NCBI RefSeq assembly: GCF_036788415.1
Contig: NZ_DAIQNN010000035.1
Location: 1 to 32,058, forward strand
DNA from: Rubrimonas sp036788415
GTDB lineage: Bacteria; Pseudomonadota; Alphaproteobacteria; Rhodobacterales; Rhodobacteraceae
Length of the DNA stretch: 32,058 nt
Direction: 5' to 3'
This document shows, in pieces, positions 30,664 to 32,058 of this stretch. Every line of letters starts with the position of its first letter. The stretch's first letter is position 1. Under the pieces are notes generated by a model that ran no database searches, was not told the DNA's origin, and saw only the letters and a list, made by a program, of their open reading frames with translations. Both the position numbers and the translations under genes were made by a program.

Positions 30664-30672
30664 GCCCGCCGC

Positions 30673-31641
30673 TCATCCGGCGATGAGTTCGGCCTGCTTG
30701 ACGATCACCTGCGCCTGCCGGATCGAGGCCAGATCGACCAGCCTGCCCTTGTAGACCGCAGCGCCCTGCCCCGACTGCTCCGCCGCCGCCATCGCGGCGA
30801 GGATCTCGCGCGCCTCGGCGACTTTCGCCTCGGACGGCGTGAACACCTCGTTGGCGAGCGCGACCTGCTTGGGGTGGATCGCCCATTTGCCGACGCAACC
30901 CAGAGTCGCCGACCGCCGCGCCTGGGCGCGGAACCCCTCCTCGTCGGAGAAGTCGCCGAACGGCCCGTCGACCGGCAGCAGCCCATGCGTCCGGCACGCC
31001 GCCACGATCGCCACCACCGGATAATGCCACGGATCGGGATGCGAGACCGCGCGCGGCGCCGCGCCGCCGGCGAGCATGTAATACTCGTCCTGCGTGCCGC
31101 CGATGCCGGTGGTCTGCATCCCCATCGAGGCCGCGTAATCGGCGGCGCCGAGGCTGAGAGCGGTCATCCTGGGGCTCGCGGCGGCGATCTCCTCGACATG
31201 GGCGAGGCCGGCGGCGGTCTCGATCAGCGCCTCGAACATCAGTTTCTTCTTCTTCCCCATCGCGGCCTCTACGGAGGAGACGAGCGCGTCGACCGCGTAG
31301 ATGTCGCCGGCGCAGCCGGCCTTGGGGATCATGATCAAGTCGAGCCGCTCGCCCGCCTGTTCGAGCAGATCGACCACGTCGCGATACCAGAACGGGCTGT
31401 CGAGCCCGTTGATCCGCACGCTGAGGGTCTTGGTCCCCCAGTCGATCTCGGAGATGGCGCGCACGATGTTGGCGCGCGCGGCGGGCTTGTCGGCGGGCGA
31501 CACCGAATCCTCGAGGTCGAGATTGATCACGTCGGCGGCGGAGGCCGCCATCTTGGCGAAGAGCTCCGGGCGCGAGCCCGGTCCGAAGAGCTGACACCGA
31601 TTCGGTCGCGCAGGGGCGGCGGGCTGGACCTTGAAGCTCAT
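30673..31641 (-). CDS. mcl1: Mcl1, L-malyl-CoA / beta-methylmalyl-CoA lyase
   Basis: HpcH/HpaI-family lyase of 322 residues that cleaves L-malyl-CoA to acetyl-CoA and glyoxylate, and beta-methylmalyl-CoA to propionyl-CoA and glyoxylate. This is a key step of the ethylmalonyl-CoA pathway for acetate assimilation. The sequence closely follows the Rhodobacter enzyme: R-P-N-R-C-Q-L-F-G-P-G-S-R at 12-24, V-R-I-N with Arg76, the Mg-binding residues Glu141 and Asp168, and K-W-A-I-H-P-K-Q-V near residue 252. Asp303 in V-Y-K-G-R-L-V-D corresponds to the acidic residue donated by the neighbouring subunit. AAGGA precedes the ATG at a good distance. Confidence 0.95.
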   Translation of the reverse strand: MSFKVQPAAPARPNRCQLFGPGSRPELFAKMAASAADVINLDLEDSVSPADKPAARANIVRAISEIDWGTKTLSVRINGLDSPFWYRDVVDLLEQAGERLDLIMIPKAGCAGDIYAVDALVSSVEAAMGKKKKLMFEALIETAAGLAHVEEIAAASPRMTALSLGAADYAASMGMQTTGIGGTQDEYYMLAGGAAPRAVSHPDPWHYPVVAIVAACRTHGLLPVDGPFGDFSDEEGFRAQARRSATLGCVGKWAIHPKQVALANEVFTPSEAKVAEAREILAAMAAAEQSGQGAAVYKGRLVDLASIRQAQVIVKQAELIAG

Positions 31642-31676
31642 CGGAGCGTCCTTTCGGGAAACATCGTTGCGCGCCC

Positions 31677-31705
31677 CTCTTATGCTGCGCCCGCGAGAGG
31701 GTCAA
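31677..31705 (-). promoter_or_regulatory. candidate mcl1 promoter
   Basis: Minus strand TTGACC (31705-31700) and either CATAAG (31684-31679, spacer 15) or TAAGAG (31682-31677, spacer 17), about 40 bases before the mcl1 ATG. The -35 matches the consensus at five of six positions. Confidence 0.4.
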
Positions 31706-31719
31706 TTCGGACCAAGGAA

Positions 31720-31747
31720 GCGGGCGCCCCGTGTCAGGGCCGCCCGC
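31720..31747 (-). terminator. terminator of the downstream-edge membrane protein gene
   Basis: Stem GCGGGCG / CGCCCGC plus CCC / GGG with one bulge and a 7-base loop, starting 5 bases after the stop at 31753. On the minus strand it is followed by TTCCTT, the closest thing to a U-tract near any hairpin here. Confidence 0.55.
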
Positions 31748-31752
31748 TCCGC

Positions 31753-32058
31753 TCAGTAGCGATATGCGCCTTTCGGCGGCCCGCTCAGGAGCGGCACGCG
31801 CAGCCAGCAGTCGAGCAGGACCAGCGCCGCCATCGCCCCGAGCGCCCCGTTCATCAGCGCCCCGCCGCCGATGATCATCCACGCCGCGCTCTCCGTGACG
31901 CGCCCGGCGATCCAGCCGCCGGTGTCGAGCCAGAGCCCGGCGAAGCCCGCGAGCGGAATCGCCGCCTTCCAAAGGCCGGCGAGATCGGTGAAGGCGAGCA
32001 GCACGCCGAGCGCGAGCAGCGCCGTCCCGATGCCGAACAGATGGAAATGCAGCCCCTT
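31753..32058 (-). CDS. unrecognised integral membrane protein (5' end outside window)
   Basis: The frame runs off the right edge of the window, so only the last 101 residues are seen. They contain three or four hydrophobic segments, with H-F-H-L-F-G-I-G-T-A near the visible start, W-L-D-T-G-G-W in a loop, and a short C-terminal tail ending in K-G-A-Y-R-Y. I do not recognise the family. It lies upstream of mcl1 on the same strand but is separated from it by a terminator-like hairpin and a candidate promoter, so the two are probably independent units. Confidence 0.7.
   Translation of the reverse strand, partial: KGLHFHLFGIGTALLALGVLLAFTDLAGLWKAAIPLAGFAGLWLDTGGWIAGRVTESAAWMIIGGGALMNGALGAMAALVLLDCWLRVPLLSGPPKGAYRY

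Noticed and set aside
1..32058. tRNA, rRNA, CRISPR array, insertion sequence or prophage
   Set aside because: No cloverleaf, repeat-spacer pattern, transposase/integrase gene or terminal inverted repeats were found by reading both strands.

Overview
The window is a very GC-rich, gene-dense piece of an alphaproteobacterial chromosome. Several genes point to a Rhodobacterales/Paracoccaceae-type organism: a malyl-CoA lyase very close in sequence to Rhodobacter Mcl1, a GapR/DUF2312 protein, an ELM1-family protein, a TakP-like TRAP transporter and a DUF5368-type membrane protein. The organism itself cannot be named from the sequence. No tRNA, rRNA, insertion sequence, phage gene or CRISPR array was seen, and no gap between genes exceeds about 210 bases.

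Positions 1-8333 hold the central part of a division and cell-wall (dcw) cluster on the + strand: ftsI (5' end outside), murE, murF, mraY, murD and ftsW. Adjacent frames overlap or nearly touch except for a 205-base gap between mraY and murD. The cluster stops at ftsW, and murG, murC, murB, ddl, ftsQ, ftsA and ftsZ are not in the window. Positions 8372-10133 carry a small unknown protein, an RDD membrane protein and the leucyl-transferase Bpt. Positions 10328-13652 are a complete TRAP transporter (P, Q, M) of the 2-oxo-acid type.

Positions 13689-19030 are mixed housekeeping genes: BioY, a TrmJ-like rRNA/tRNA methyltransferase fused to a chorismate-mutase domain, IF-3 with an apparent ATA start codon, a secreted metallo-hydrolase, GapR, an Lrp/AsnC regulator and an ELM1-family protein. 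Positions 19093-24282 hold thioredoxin reductase, an SsuABC/TauABC-like ABC importer of unknown substrate and a class III omega-aminotransferase.

Positions 24417-30626 look like a respiratory/sulfide module. They encode a Crp/Fnr regulator with three cysteines in its sensor domain, a small DUF2892 membrane protein with two cysteines, CydC and CydD (thiol exporter needed for cytochrome bd), a Tat-exported sulfide:quinone oxidoreductase-like flavoprotein and a DUF5368-type membrane protein. An Fnr-type box sits between the divergent cydD and sqr genes, and a TGTGA-N5-TCACA dyad lies upstream of the DUF2892 gene. The window closes with mcl1 (ethylmalonyl-CoA pathway) and the C-terminal part of an unrecognised membrane protein.

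The most interesting items are this sulfide/bd module and its candidate operators, the methyltransferase-chorismate mutase fusion, the ATA-initiated infC and the interrupted dcw cluster. Also notable are perfect or near-perfect GC hairpins without a U-tract between all six convergent gene pairs, and after both transporter binding-protein genes.
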